Below, piece after piece: positions 54,291 to 64,000 of a DNA stretch of 64,000 nt. Source of the stretch: Hoylesella shahii DSM 15611 = JCM 12083 (GTDB lineage: Bacteria > Bacteroidota > Bacteroidia > Bacteroidales > Bacteroidaceae); the NCBI RefSeq assembly GCF_000613445.1, contig NZ_BAIZ01000001.1:1-64000 (forward strand), read 5' to 3'. The position numbers were made by a program, and so were the translations under genes. Position 1 is the stretch's first letter. Each line of letters begins with the position of its first letter. Under the pieces are notes generated by a model. The model was not told the DNA's origin. It did not search any database and was given only the letters and a program-made list of their open reading frames with translations.

Positions 54291-56591
54291 ATGGTGAAAG
54301 TAACCAAAGAAGCGGCGTTAAACTACCACCAAAGTGGACGCCCAGGGAAAATTGAAGTTAGACCCACAAAACCATACCACACGCAAACAGACCTTAGCTT
54401 GGCTTATTCGCCTGGCGTGGCTTACCCTTGCTTGGAGATACAAAGCAACCCCGACGATGTTTACAAATACACAGACAAAGGCAATCTTGTGGCTGTTATC
54501 AGTAACGGCACTGCTGTTCTAGGATTGGGAGACATCGGTGCAATGAGCGGTAAACCAGTAATGGAAGGTAAGGGTTTGCTCTTTAAAATATATGGCGGTA
54601 TTGATGTTTTTGATATCGAACTGGCCGAAAAAGATCCAGAAAAGTTCTGCGAAACAGTTGAAAGAATAGCCCCCACCTTTGGAGGTATCAACCTAGAAGA
54701 TATCAAGGCACCCGAATGTTTCTACATCGAAGAACGACTAAAACGCACACTCGACATCCCCGTGATGCACGACGACCAGCACGGAACGGCCATTATTTCG
54801 GCTGCAGGACTGAAAAACGCACTCGAAGTGGCTGGCAAAAACATTAAGGATGTGCGCATTGTGGTTAATGGCGCAGGAGCTGCTGCCATCAGCTGTACCA
54901 AACTTTACCTTGCATTGGGAGCAAAACGAGAGAATGTGGTGATGCTAGATTCAAAAGGTGTTATCACCACCGACCGCGAAAATCTTAACGACCAAAAGGC
55001 ATTTTTTGCAACCACCCGCCGAGATATTCACACACTTGAAGAGGCTATTAAGGGAGCCGACGTGTTTGTTGGCCTTTCTAAGGGAAACATTCTCACCAAA
55101 GATATGGTGCGTTCAATGGCCGATAAGCCCATTGTGTTTGCGTTGGCCAACCCCATTCCTGAAATATCCTACGAAGATGCGATGGCATCGCGCCCCGATG
55201 TGCTTATCTCTACGGGACGTTCGGACTATCCCAACCAAATTAACAACGTCATCGGATTCCCTTATATCTTCCGTGGCGCATTGGATGTTCATGCCACTGC
55301 CATTAACGAAGAGATGAAAATGGCTGCTGTGCATGCTATTGCCGACTTGGCCAAACAGCCTGTGCCCGATGTTGTTAACGACATTTATCGCGTTAACAAC
55401 CTCACATTTGGTCCGCTTTATTTCATCCCAAAACCTGTTGATCCCCGACTCATTACAGAGGTTTCGGCTGCTGTGGCTAAGGCTGCAATAGAAAGTGGGG
55501 TGGCCCGAACAAGCATTACCAATTGGGAAGAATACAAAAACAGCCTAATGCAACTGCTGGGACAAGAAACGGTGTTTACTAGAAAACTACACGACACGGC
55601 TCGTCTACAGCCTCAACGCGTGGTTTATGCCGAGGGCGGACACCCTTCTATGATGAAAGCTGCAGTGCAAGCTAAGGCAGAAGGCATCTGTTTCCCCATT
55701 CTATTGGGAAACCCCGATCGCATTAACCGTCAGGCACAACGATTGAAACTAGACCTCACTGGAATAGAGATTATTGACATGCGTGCCGATAAAGAGCAAG
55801 GTAGACGCGCAACCTACGCTAAACACTTGGCCGAAAAAATGGCGCGCAAGGGATACACTTTCCAAGAGGCTTACGACAAAATGTACGAACGCAACTATTT
55901 CGGTATGATGATGGTCGAACGCGGTGATGCTGATGCCTTCATTACTGGCCTTTACACCAAATATTCAAACACCATCAAGGTGGCTACAGAGGTGGTTGGC
56001 GTGCGCGAAGGCTACCATACTTTTGGCACAATGCATATCGTTAATTCACAAAAAGGCACGTTCTACATTGCCGACACACTGATAAACCGACATCCCGATA
56101 ACAATTACCTCGTAGATATTGCCCGACTGAGCGCCAATACAGTTGAGTTTTTTAATGAGAAACCGGTTATGGCAATGATTAGTTATTCTAACTTTGGTAC
56201 CGACGAGATTGGCAGTCCGCTTAAAGTTCACGAGGCCGTTGAAGAGTTGCATGCCAATTATCCCAACTTGATTGTTGACGGTGAGATGCAAGTTAACTTT
56301 GCCTTAAACAGGGAAATGAGAGACGAAAAATATCCATTCTCTAAGCTTAAAGACAAAGATGTTAACACGCTAGTGTTCCCCAACCTTAGCAGCGCCAACG
56401 CAAGCTACAAGTTTTTGCAAGCGCTCGACCCCAAAACAGAGATTGTTGGACCAATACAAATGGGCTTAAACCGCCCCATACACTTTACCGACTTCGAAGC
56501 GTCGGTTAGAGATATTGTCAATGTAACGGCCGTGGCTGTGGTTGATGCCTGTGTCGACAAAATGAAAAGGGCGGGCAAAACAAAACGATAA
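54291..56591 (+). CDS. maeB: NADP-dependent malic enzyme with phosphotransacetylase-like domain
   Basis: The enzyme converts malate to pyruvate and CO2 with NAD(P). The N-terminal malic domain (about 1-420) has the catalytic Tyr-Lys region, [40 protein letters not shown] (metal site), and VNGAGAAA (NADP loop). The C-terminal domain (about 430-766) resembles phosphotransacetylase and probably serves for regulation by acetyl-CoA, as in E. coli MaeB. Length 766 is typical of this class. It is divergent from tetR. Confidence 0.95.
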   Translation: MVKVTKEAALNYHQSGRPGKIEVRPTKPYHTQTDLSLAYSPGVAYPCLEIQSNPDDVYKYTDKGNLVAVISNGTAVLGLGDIGAMSGKPVMEGKGLLFKIYGGIDVFDIELAEKDPEKFCETVERIAPTFGGINLEDIKAPECFYIEERLKRTLDIPVMHDDQHGTAIISAAGLKNALEVAGKNIKDVRIVVNGAGAAAISCTKLYLALGAKRENVVMLDSKGVITTDRENLNDQKAFFATTRRDIHTLEEAIKGADVFVGLSKGNILTKDMVRSMADKPIVFALANPIPEISYEDAMASRPDVLISTGRSDYPNQINNVIGFPYIFRGALDVHATAINEEMKMAAVHAIADLAKQPVPDVVNDIYRVNNLTFGPLYFIPKPVDPRLITEVSAAVAKAAIESGVARTSITNWEEYKNSLMQLLGQETVFTRKLHDTARLQPQRVVYAEGGHPSMMKAAVQAKAEGICFPILLGNPDRINRQAQRLKLDLTGIEIIDMRADKEQGRRATYAKHLAEKMARKGYTFQEAYDKMYERNYFGMMMVERGDADAFITGLYTKYSNTIKVATEVVGVREGYHTFGTMHIVNSQKGTFYIADTLINRHPDNNYLVDIARLSANTVEFFNEKPVMAMISYSNFGTDEIGSPLKVHEAVEELHANYPNLIVDGEMQVNFALNREMRDEKYPFSKLKDKDVNTLVFPNLSSANASYKFLQALDPKTEIVGPIQMGLNRPIHFTDFEASVRDIVNVTAVAVVDACVDKMKRAGKTKR

Positions 56592-56937
56592 ACAACGTTG
56601 GGGATGATTTTGCCTAATACAGTTGGCTGTTAACGCCTCTATCACTTAGCATTTAGCTGCTAGTTAGCCGCAGCAGGCTTAATCAACCTTCACACTATCC
56701 AAATTAATTCGCGCTATGCCTTTTGCTGTATCAGTAAAGGGCATGCGCGAATTGTTGTTTATGCTTTGTTTTTGTTCGTTACATTCCCATTGTTCATCAA
56801 TATCATTCATTGTCTACAAGGCTTGTGTACTTTACTTCTGTCCTACCATTGCTTAGTATATATAAATTAGAAATAACCAAGAAAAAAAGAATGTAAAGTT
56901 TTTAGTCCAAATTTTAACACAAAAAGAGCCCTCAAAA
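56592..56937. other. Gene-free stretch after maeB
   Basis: It contains a strong palindrome (56706-56753) and no plausible gene or promoter that I can support. Confidence 0.5.
56706..56753 (+). terminator. Long palindromic hairpin downstream of maeB
   Basis: AATTCGCGC pairs with GCGCGAATT, then TATGCCTTT faces AAAGGGCAT with small mismatches around a 12-base loop. The stem is followed by a T-rich sequence on the plus strand. It may be the maeB terminator, 115 bases past the stop. Confidence 0.6.
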
Positions 56938-57530
56938 TCCACCAACCATTTACTCGTACACAAATATTCGATTCTCGCGAAGGTTTAATTTACCTGCAAA
57001 GTGAGTTTTCTTGCAAAAGTTAACAAAACGACTTTCAGACAAATTAAACCGCTTTTTATACAACTTTTTGTGCTATTTCATACAAAATACAACGCTAAAT
57101 GCATCAAAACGCAACGCTAAATGCACCAAAACGCAACGCTATCTGCACCAAAACGCGAGGCTAAATGCAGCAAAACGCGAGGTTAAATGCACCAAAACGC
57201 AAGACTAAATGCACCGAACTATGCTCCAAACGTGAGCATAAGAGCGAATAAATGATTAAAAAAGGTCGTGTTTAAAGTGCAAAAAGGTGCTAAAATGATG
57301 GTATTTTGCTGCTAAAACCACGTTACCGGGATTGAAAAAACTGAGAGAATCCAACAAACTAGAAAGCCTAAATGGTGCTTTTTGCAGGTTGAACAGCCCA
57401 AAATGGAGAAAATAATAAATTTGAAATCCCCCAAATAGATCCAAAACACATACTTTTGGGCGATATTTTCCGCTAGAATGAGCGAAAAATAACACGCACT
57501 TTGTAAAGTTTTCCAAACAGAATTAACACA
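56938..57530 (-). repeat. Intergenic repeat element of about 595 bp, copy C
   Basis: Same orientation as copy B and inverted relative to copy A. It has the more diverged end module (56938-56987), a 95-base spacer, a 22-bp array (57083-57236), a non-coding middle, and the box CTTTGTAAAG near 57499-57508. It lies between convergent maeB and the glucokinase gene. Confidence 0.72.
57083..57236 (-). repeat. 22-bp tandem array in copy C (7 units)
   Basis: On the plus strand units begin at 57083, 57105, 57127, 57149, 57171, 57193 and 57215, all 22 bases apart, with CAAAACGC cores (CAAAATAC in the first and CGAACTAT in the last). The inverse complement gives TGCGTTTTG followed by GTGCATTTAGC. This is the longest and most regular of the three arrays. 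Confidence 0.9.
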
Positions 57531-57758
57531 TTAAGAAGTAGCGGCTGTAGAGAATATAAGCAAAAAGTCGTTATGGTTTAAACATGTCGTTAAGGTACAT
57601 TGCATAACAGTGGTGAATGGTAATCTAGTTGCGCACACATAAATAAGAAGCTAGGGCTTGTCTCTCACTTGGGTTAACAACACATCAGCAATAGTTTTGG
57701 GTATTGCAAACGGCAGTTATGCTTAGGCCACACAAATACCAATCGCATTCAAAAGCAA

Positions 57759-57794
57759 GAAAGGCGCTACAGAAAACCATCTGTAGCACCTTTC
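57759..57794 (-). terminator. Terminator of the glucokinase gene
   Basis: GAAAGGTGCTACAG pairs with CTGTAGCGCCTTTC (one G-T or mismatch) around an 8-base loop. It lies 24 bases past the stop and is followed by a T-rich stretch on the minus strand. Confidence 0.85.
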
Positions 57795-57817
57795 AATATG
57801 CGTTTATTGGCAAAGGA

Positions 57818-58798
57818 TTACAAATCCCATCCCACAGCACTTGCACCAAGCACAGCAGCCGAAGAGCCTTCTAGACCGCTAATGAGGAACTTGGCCTTAT
57901 CTTTGAAAATCTTCAATACATTTTCATCGTAAGCCTTCTTAAGTGGCTTCATCAACAAATCGCCAGCCTTTGTAAGTCCACCGAAGAAAATAAATGCTTC
58001 GGGCGAAGAGAAAGCAGCGAAATCAGCGCATGCCTCACCCAGCATTTTACCAGTAAAGGCGTAAACATCTAGTGCCAATTGGTCTCCCTTTTCGGCAGCT
58101 AACGAAACGTCGAGCGATGTAATATTCTCAGGTTTCAAATCGCGAAGCACAGAAGGCGTTGTGGTTTTCTCCAAGAATTCTCGTGCCGAACGAGCCACTC
58201 CCGTAGCCGAGCAATAGGTTTCCAAACATCCATGACGGCCACAACCGCAGCTACGTCCACCCTCTCTCTTCACGATAACATGACCAAGTTCGCCAGCAAA
58301 GCCATCACTTCCATAAATTACTTGTCCGTTAACCACGATACCCGAGCCAACGCCAGTACCCAAAGTAATAACAATAAAGTTTTTCAAACCACGTGCCACG
58401 CCATAGGTCATCTCACCAATAGCAGCGGCATTAGCGTCGTTGGTAAGCGCAACAGGTATTCCACCCAGCCCTTTAGAGAACATATCAGCCAAAGGCACCA
58501 CGCCATCGTGTCCCCAAATCAAGTTAGGAGCAAACTCAATCGTACCATTATAGTAGTTGCCGTTAGGTGCACCGATACCCATAGCTTTGATGGTTCCGAT
58601 ACCGCCAACCTGCTCAATAATGATATTCAGAGCCTCAAGCGAAGCGTTAACATAGTCAGCCACATTGGTATAGGCTTGCGTTTTAATGGCAGTTGTAGCC
58701 TTAATCTCTCCACGGCTATCAACGATGCCAAATACAGAGTTTGTTCCACCTAGGTCTAAACCAATCACGTACGGTTTCAATTCTTCAAGTACACTCAT
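57818..58798 (-). CDS. ROK family glucokinase
   Basis: The 326-residue protein has the ROK marks: the ATP loop GLDLGGTNSVFGIVD near 14-28, GIGAPNGNY, NDANAAAIGE (catalytic Asp in ALTNDAN), TLGTGVGSGIVVNG, and the zinc-binding CGCGRHGCLE at about 188-197. These fit glucokinase, which phosphorylates glucose with ATP in organisms without a PTS. Members of the family also include regulators and GlcNAc or mannose kinases, but no HTH is present. It stands alone, convergent with maeB across copy C of the repeat element. Confidence 0.92.
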   Translation of the reverse strand: MSVLEELKPYVIGLDLGGTNSVFGIVDSRGEIKATTAIKTQAYTNVADYVNASLEALNIIIEQVGGIGTIKAMGIGAPNGNYYNGTIEFAPNLIWGHDGVVPLADMFSKGLGGIPVALTNDANAAAIGEMTYGVARGLKNFIVITLGTGVGSGIVVNGQVIYGSDGFAGELGHVIVKREGGRSCGCGRHGCLETYCSATGVARSAREFLEKTTTPSVLRDLKPENITSLDVSLAAEKGDQLALDVYAFTGKMLGEACADFAAFSSPEAFIFFGGLTKAGDLLMKPLKKAYDENVLKIFKDKAKFLISGLEGSSAAVLGASAVGWDL

Positions 58799-59021
58799 GT
58801 TGTGTTGTATTTTTAGTTTAGTAATAATTGTTCTCTTTTTCAGAGTTTGGCCTCAAAATTTGCTCAAAATAATTGGTATTTTTGCACCACATTTTAGTTT
58901 ACAAATTCATAATAAGACCTTAATTTAAGCGTTCACAAAGTTATGAAAAATATGGAATAACACAAACTTATAAGTTGAAAATTTGCTCAATCCGCATATT
59001 TTTTGCAATTTTGCATTCGTT

Positions 59022-59690
59022 ATGCCCTTACCTTTTCACATAGATATTGTAGACATCGTATTCAAAGGAATACTTATTGGTCTTATCGCCTCTGCCCCAA
59101 TGGGGCCTGTAGGAGTGCTTTGCGTGCAGCGAACACTTAATAAAGGCAGGTGGTATGGTTTCATCACCGGCATTGGAGCAGCAGTAAGCGATATGATATA
59201 CGCCTTAGTTACGGGTTATGGCATGAGTTTCATCATGGACCTCATTACGGCTCCGCGTACACTTTTTTCGCTCAAGATTTTGGGAAGCATACTCTTGATG
59301 TTTTTTGGGATATACTGTTTCAAGTCTAACCCCACGAAGAAGGTTCATTTTAGCGGTAAAGCAAAGGGTACACTGATACACAATGGCGTAACGGCTTTTC
59401 TCGTTACCTTCTCCAATCCGCTCATTATCTTTTTGTTCATGGCCACCTTTGCTCAGTTTGCTTTTGTGGTTCCCAACAAACCGTGGTTAATGGTAGGCGG
59501 ATACACGGGCATTGTTTTAGGCGCATTGCTTTGGTGGTTTGGTCTTACATGGCTAATCGATAAAGTGCGCGGCAAATTCGACAACGGAGGCATTATTCTT
59601 ATCAACAAGATTATTGGCAGTGTGGTTATCATCTTCTCGGTGATATTCCTACTAGGCACAATATTCAACCTCTACACTTTCGAATACTGA
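59022..59690 (+). CDS. LysE family translocator
   Basis: The 222-residue protein starting MPLPFHIDIVDIVFKGILIGL has six hydrophobic helices. It has the LysE/RhtB marks ASAPMGPVGVLCVQRTLNKGRWYGFITGIGAAVSDMIYAL (split here) near the N-terminus and NPLIIFLFMATFAQF in the middle. Such proteins export amino acids (Lys, homoserine, threonine). The start is the second Met of the open frame, since the upstream part lacks a plausible ribosome site. The substrate is unknown. Confidence 0.88.
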   Translation: MPLPFHIDIVDIVFKGILIGLIASAPMGPVGVLCVQRTLNKGRWYGFITGIGAAVSDMIYALVTGYGMSFIMDLITAPRTLFSLKILGSILLMFFGIYCFKSNPTKKVHFSGKAKGTLIHNGVTAFLVTFSNPLIIFLFMATFAQFAFVVPNKPWLMVGGYTGIVLGALLWWFGLTWLIDKVRGKFDNGGIILINKIIGSVVIIFSVIFLLGTIFNLYTFEY

Positions 59691-59765
59691 AACTAGCCCT
59701 TCATTCTTTTAGGGCTCTATATATAAAAGGAGTGCTCCACATTCACCCTAGCAAAACTTCATTAA

Positions 59766-60313
59766 ATGTACATCGCCAAACAACTTAGAGAAAAAAGTAT
59801 AGCCGAATACATCTTGTATATGTGGCAAATTGAAGACTTGATACGCGCATACGGCTGTTCGTTGCAACGCATCAGGCACGAATACATTGACAAGTTTGAC
59901 TATACCGACGAACAAAAAGAAGACATGCTCGATTGGTATGGCAACCTGGTGCGCATGATGAACCAAGAAGGTAAACGCGAACGCGGGCATCTACAAATTA
60001 ATGCTATCATCGTTAAAGACCTAATGGACCTGCACAACCAGCTGATGCAAAGTGATAAATTCCCCTTCTATAATGCCGAATACTATAAAGTGCTGCCCTT
60101 TATCGTAGAACTTCGCAACAAAGGCGACAAAGATGTAAACGAGGTGGAAACCTGCCTCGATGCCCTTTACGGCGTAATGTTGCTGCGACTGAAGAAAAAG
60201 AGATAACACTCGACACTATGGCAGCCATTAAAGAGATTACCACCTTTGTGGGAATGCTGAGCGACTATTATCAAAAGGACAAGACTGAAGGACTTGTTTT
60301 TGAAGACGAATAA
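59766..60313 (+). CDS. DUF4924 family protein, one-base frameshift
   Basis: The first 146 codons begin MYIAKQLREKSIAEYILYMWQIEDLIRAY, typical of the DUF4924 family of Bacteroidetes. The frame breaks in an A5 run at 60195-60199; A6 restores LRLKKKEITLDTMAAIKEITTFVGMLSDYYQ and the family-like C-terminus ending LVFEDE, giving 182 residues. It is soluble and largely helical. No function is known. The stop lies 16 bases before rmlD, so they may be co-transcribed. Confidence 0.85.
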
Positions 60314-60329
60314 ACAAAATCACCGCATA

Positions 60330-61175
60330 ATGAACATCTTGATTACAGGCTGCAACGGCCAACTGGGAAACGAAATGCAGTTGTTGCAAGCAAAATATGC
60401 ACAACACACGTGGTTTAACACCGACGTAAACGAACTGGACATAACCGATAAAGACGCCATAAAGCGCTTTGTTGAAGCCAATCATATAGATGGCGTGGTT
60501 AACTGTGCTGCCTATACTGCGGTAGACAAAGCCGAAAGCGACCCACTATTAGCAAAAAAATTAAATGCCGACGCCCCAGCATTTCTGGCCGAAGCTGTGG
60601 GCAAACAAGGCGGATGGATAGTGCAAGTGTCTACCGATTATGTATTCGATGGCACCAAACACACACCATACGTAGAAACCGACAGCACTTGTCCTAACAG
60701 TGTTTACGGACAAACCAAGCTTGAAGGCGAACAAGCCGTAACCAAACTATGCCCCAATGCCATGATTATCAGAACGGCTTGGCTGTATAGCGAATTTGGA
60801 AATAACTTCGTGAAAACTATGATTCGCCTTGGAAAAGAACGCGAACAACTGGGTGTTATCTTCGACCAAGTGGGCACACCAACCTACGCTCACGACCTAG
60901 CAAGCGTGATTATGACAGCCATTGACAAGGGAATAAAACCTGGTATTTACCATTTCTCGAACGAAGGCGTTACGAGCTGGTACGACTTTACCAAAAGCAT
61001 ACACCGCATTGCAGGAATAAATACTTGCCATGTAATGCCCTTGCATACGGCCGAATACCCCACCCCAGCAAGTCGTCCTGCGTATAGCTACTAGACAAAA
61101 CAAAGATTAAAGTGGCTTATAGCATCAATATCCCCCATTGAAGAATCGTTGGCCAAATGTATCGCCAAACTTTAA
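60330..61175 (+). CDS. rmlD: dTDP-4-dehydrorhamnose reductase, two frame lesions near the 3' end
   Basis: RmlD reduces dTDP-4-keto-rhamnose to dTDP-L-rhamnose. The protein starts MNILITGCNGQLGNEMQLL (GxxGxxG), has VNCAAYTAVDKAESDP, STDYVFDGT, YGQTKLEGEQAV (Tyr-x-x-x-Lys), and FDQVGTPTYAHDLA. The frame is lost after SRPAYS at about 61086 (one G would give SVLDKTKIKVAYSINIPHW) and again near 61139 (two bases). With both restored it ends SLAKCIAKL at 61175, about 282 residues. No rmlA or rmlC is in the window. It follows DUF4924 in the same direction. Confidence 0.88.
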
Positions 61176-61283
61176 TCACGAAATGAACATGGTTAACAGC
61201 GTAACGAACTTGTAAACAAACCATCAATATTGTAAACACGTTAACTGATAAACCTGTAAAATTGAATAAGAACATTGTAAAAA

Positions 61284-62849
61284 ATGACTGAAATAGAAAG
61301 AAGACGCACCTTTGCCATCATCTCGCACCCCGACGCGGGTAAGACTACTCTCACCGAAAAGTTTTTGCTTTTTGGTGGACAGATACAGGTGGCTGGAGCA
61401 GTAAAAAGCAATAAGATAAGAAAGACAGCCACATCCGACTGGATGGACATTGAAAAACAACGTGGTATCTCGGTTTCTACCTCAGTAATGGAATTTGATT
61501 ACGAGGGATATAAGGTGAATATCCTGGACACACCGGGTCACCAAGATTTTGCAGAAGACACATATCGCACGCTAACAGCCGTTGACTCGGCCATCATCGT
61601 TGTGGATTCGGCTAAAGGTGTAGAAACTCAAACACGCAAACTGATGGAAGTTTGCCGAATGAGAAACACGCCAGTGATTATCTTTATCAATAAAATGGAC
61701 CGCGAAGGTCGCGACCCTTTCGACTTGCTTGACGAACTAGAAGAGGAATTGCAGATTAATGTCAGACCACTATCGTGGCCCATCAATCAAGGCGCACGCT
61801 TCAAAGGGGTGTTTAATATCTACGAAAATCAATTGCAATTGTTCACACCCGACAAGCAGCGTGTTACCGAAAAGGTGGAAGTGAATGTAAACAGCGACGA
61901 ATTAAACGGACATATAGGCGACCAAGATGCCCAAAAACTACGCGACGACTTGGAACTGGTAGATGGTGTTTACCCTGAATTTGACGTGAACACCTATCGC
62001 GAAGGACGCGTTGCCCCCGTATTCTTTGGTAGTGCCTTAAACAACTTTGGTGTGCAAGAGTTGCTGAATTGTTTCGTTGAAATTGCTCCTAGCCCCAAGC
62101 CAACAATGGCCGAGGAGCGCGAAGTGCAACCAACTGAACCCAAGTTTACTGGTTTTATCTTCAAGATAACAGCAAACATCGACCCCAACCACCGCTCGTG
62201 TATCGCATTTTGTAAGATATGCAGCGGTAAATTTGAGAGAAACCAACCTTACAGACACGTAAGATTGGATAAAACACTGCGCTTCAGCAGTCCTACTCAA
62301 TTCATGGCACAACGCAAAAGCACCATAGATGAAGCCTATCCTGGCGACATTATCGGTCTACCCGATAACGGCATCTTCAAAATTGGCGACACGCTTACCG
62401 AAGGAGAACTGCTGCACTTCCGCGGATTGCCATCTTTCTCGCCCGAAATGTTCAAATATATCGAAAACGACGACCCAATGAAGGCCAAGCAACTGAATAA
62501 AGGTATCGAACAACTAATGGACGAAGGCGTGGCGCAATTGTTTGTGAATCAATTCAACGGACGCAAAATCATTGGCACAGTGGGACAGCTGCAGTTCGAA
62601 GTAATCGAATATCGCCTGCAAAATGAATATAACGCCAAGTGTCGTTGGGAACCCGTTCACCTGCATAAAGCCTGCTGGATTGAGTCTGACGACCCCAAAG
62701 AGCTAGAGAACTTCAAGAAACGCAAATACCAATATATGGCCAAAGACCGCGAAGGGCGCGATGTATTCTTGGCCGACTCGGGTTATGTACTTAGCATGGC
62801 ACAGCAAGATTTCGAACATATCAAATTCCATTTCACAAGCGAATTTTAA
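61284..62849 (+). CDS. prfC: Peptide chain release factor 3
   Basis: RF3 is the GTPase that removes RF1 and RF2 from the ribosome after termination. The 521-residue protein begins [32 protein letters not shown], with G1 SHPDAGKTT, the RGISVSTS switch I, DTPGHQDF (G3), and NKMD (G4), all intact, unlike the EF-G2 gene at 4166. The length and later segments fit RF3 ([21 protein letters not shown] region). It starts 108 bases after the restored rmlD stop and may be independent. Confidence 0.95.
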   Translation: MTEIERRRTFAIISHPDAGKTTLTEKFLLFGGQIQVAGAVKSNKIRKTATSDWMDIEKQRGISVSTSVMEFDYEGYKVNILDTPGHQDFAEDTYRTLTAVDSAIIVVDSAKGVETQTRKLMEVCRMRNTPVIIFINKMDREGRDPFDLLDELEEELQINVRPLSWPINQGARFKGVFNIYENQLQLFTPDKQRVTEKVEVNVNSDELNGHIGDQDAQKLRDDLELVDGVYPEFDVNTYREGRVAPVFFGSALNNFGVQELLNCFVEIAPSPKPTMAEEREVQPTEPKFTGFIFKITANIDPNHRSCIAFCKICSGKFERNQPYRHVRLDKTLRFSSPTQFMAQRKSTIDEAYPGDIIGLPDNGIFKIGDTLTEGELLHFRGLPSFSPEMFKYIENDDPMKAKQLNKGIEQLMDEGVAQLFVNQFNGRKIIGTVGQLQFEVIEYRLQNEYNAKCRWEPVHLHKACWIESDDPKELENFKKRKYQYMAKDREGRDVFLADSGYVLSMAQQDFEHIKFHFTSEF

Positions 62850-62911
62850 GTTCCAGCTCTGCGCCAACCACTTTTTAACACACGCCACACGTGGCATATT
62901 TAGCCAAACAT

Positions 62912-62943
62912 GTGCGCAATGTAAAAAGAAAATCGTATTTTTG
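62912..62943 (+). promoter_or_regulatory. Promoter of thrS
   Basis: TGTG (62912-62915, one mismatch to TTTG), 20 bases, then TATTTTTG (62936-62943). It places the start about 25 bases before the thrS ATG. A short palindrome (GCCACACGTGGC, 62884-62895) lies upstream. No T-box is seen. Confidence 0.62.
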
Positions 62944-62972
62944 CAATCAAATCGACATTAAACAAAAGGTAT

Positions 62973-64000
62973 ATGATAAAAATAACATTTCCGGATGGCT
63001 CCATCCGCGAGTACGAAAAAGGCATTACCGGCTTAGAAATAGCAAAAAGCATCTCGCCAGCCTTAGCACGCGACGTGCTTTCGATTGGCGTGAACGGAAT
63101 CACAACCGAACTTAATCGCCCCATTAACGAAGACGCCACCATCGAGCTTTACAAATGGGAAGACGAAGAAGGTAAGCACACGTTCTGGCATTCGTCGGCC
63201 CACTTGCTAGCCGAAGCACTGCAAGCGCTCTACCCTGGCATACAGTTCGGTTTCGGTCCTGCCGTAGAAAATGGTTTCTTCTACGACGTAATGACCAAAG
63301 ACGGAACACCTATCAGTGAGAATGATTTCCCCAAAATAGAAGAGAAAATGCGCGAATTTGCCAAAAGAGACGAGGCTATTGTGCGCAGAGAAGTTTCGAA
63401 AGCCGATGCCCTAAAAGAGTTTAAGGCCGACGGACAAGAATACAAGTGCGAGCATATCGACCTTGATTTGGAAGATGGTACCATCTCTACCTATTCGCAA
63501 GGTGAGTTTACCGACCTATGCCGAGGCCCTCACCTCACCTCAACTGGTGCCATCAAGGCAGTTAAACTAACTAGCGTTGCAGGTGCATTCTGGCGTGGTG
63601 ATGCAGAGAAAGACCAGCTCACACGCATCTACGGCATCACATTCCCGAAGAAAAAGATGCTCGATGAGTATCTCGTTATGCTTGAAGAAGCTAAGAAACG
63701 CGACCACCGCAAGATTGGAAAAGAAATGGAACTCTTTATGTTCTCTGAACGAGTGGGTAAAGGTTTGCCTATCTGGCTACCCAAAGGCACAGAACTTCGC
63801 CTGCGTCTTCAAGACATGTTGCGCAAGATACAGAAGCGTTACGGTTATCAAGAAGTTATTACACCGCACATCGGCAGCAAAAATCTCTACGTAACTTCGG
63901 GGCACTATGCACACTATGGAAAGGATTCGTTCCAACCCATACACACACCCGAAGAAGACGAAGAGTACATGTTGAAACCCATGAACTGCCCCCACCACTG
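62973..64000 (+). CDS. thrS: Threonyl-tRNA synthetase, 3' part beyond the window
   Basis: The frame starts with ATG at 62973 ([17 protein letters not shown]) and stays open to the window end, about 342 codons of a normal 640-650. The N-terminal TGS domain (about 1-62) is followed by the editing domain with [11 protein letters not shown] near 73 and [12 protein letters not shown] near 177, then the start of the class II core ([20 protein letters not shown], then MNCPHH at the window edge, which is motif 2-adjacent). It charges tRNA-Thr and clears Ser-tRNA-Thr. It lies 123 bases after prfC with its own promoter. Confidence 0.97.
   Translation, partial: MIKITFPDGSIREYEKGITGLEIAKSISPALARDVLSIGVNGITTELNRPINEDATIELYKWEDEEGKHTFWHSSAHLLAEALQALYPGIQFGFGPAVENGFFYDVMTKDGTPISENDFPKIEEKMREFAKRDEAIVRREVSKADALKEFKADGQEYKCEHIDLDLEDGTISTYSQGEFTDLCRGPHLTSTGAIKAVKLTSVAGAFWRGDAEKDQLTRIYGITFPKKKMLDEYLVMLEEAKKRDHRKIGKEMELFMFSERVGKGLPIWLPKGTELRLRLQDMLRKIQKRYGYQEVITPHIGSKNLYVTSGHYAHYGKDSFQPIHTPEEDEEYMLKPMNCPHH

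Overview
The window looks like a chromosomal segment of a low-to-mid GC Bacteroidales bacterium, most likely Prevotella or a close relative. The reasons are the many promoters of the Bacteroidetes sigma type (TTTG, about 20 bp, then TAnnTTTG), the RprX/RprY two-component pair, a fimbrillin-type lipoprotein, a fused CcsBA cytochrome c assembly protein, a GTPase-degenerate EF-G2 paralogue, and DUF4491, DUF4924 and DUF2723 proteins. I see no IS element, prophage, CRISPR array, tRNA or rRNA.

Layout. 1-4.1 kb: rpsF-rpsR-rplI (minus), a divergent 59-residue membrane protein, and rprXY. 4.1-10.7 kb: EF-G2, hemW, a phosphohexomutase, DUF4491-rlmH. 11.2-19 kb: M13 peptidase, an ABC-F ATPase, a HPPK-like protein, a large fimbrillin-like lipoprotein and a 61-residue peptide gene. 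19-26.4 kb: a long gene-free stretch, the kbl/tdh threonine-to-glycine pair, and uvrA. 26.5-36 kb: a candidate small RNA, then a minus-strand operon (porin, imelysin lipoprotein, di-heme lipoprotein, CcsBA) that diverges from two LuxR-type regulators, the first of which carries a RIC/hemerythrin-like di-iron domain. 36-40.4 kb: trmN6, an esterase, an MFS transporter, panB. 40.5-47.1 kb: an eight-gene minus operon led by a MATE transporter and holding dTDP-sugar genes (rmlB, a 3,4-ketoisomerase, an aminotransferase). 47.5-54 kb: a DUF2723 membrane glycosyltransferase-like protein, a polysaccharide deacetylase, queG, and a tetR gene broken by an in-frame stop. 54.3-64 kb: maeB, a ROK glucokinase, a LysE-type transporter, DUF4924, rmlD, prfC and the 5' part of thrS.

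The two most interesting items are (1) the divergent locus at 26.7-35.9 kb, which I read as an iron-linked surface system with its own cytochrome c assembly factor and a di-iron regulator, and (2) three diverged copies of an intergenic element of about 595 bp (19771-20366, 37460-38056, 56938-57530). Each copy has a conserved 50-bp end module and a perfectly phased 22-bp tandem array of 6-7 units.

A caution on sequence quality: ten genes carry what looks like a single-base deletion (rmlD has a second lesion), and one has a premature stop. In the nine genes with a single lesion, adding one base gives a full-length family-typical protein. This looks more like read or assembly error than biology. 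Those genes are annotated over their restored extents.
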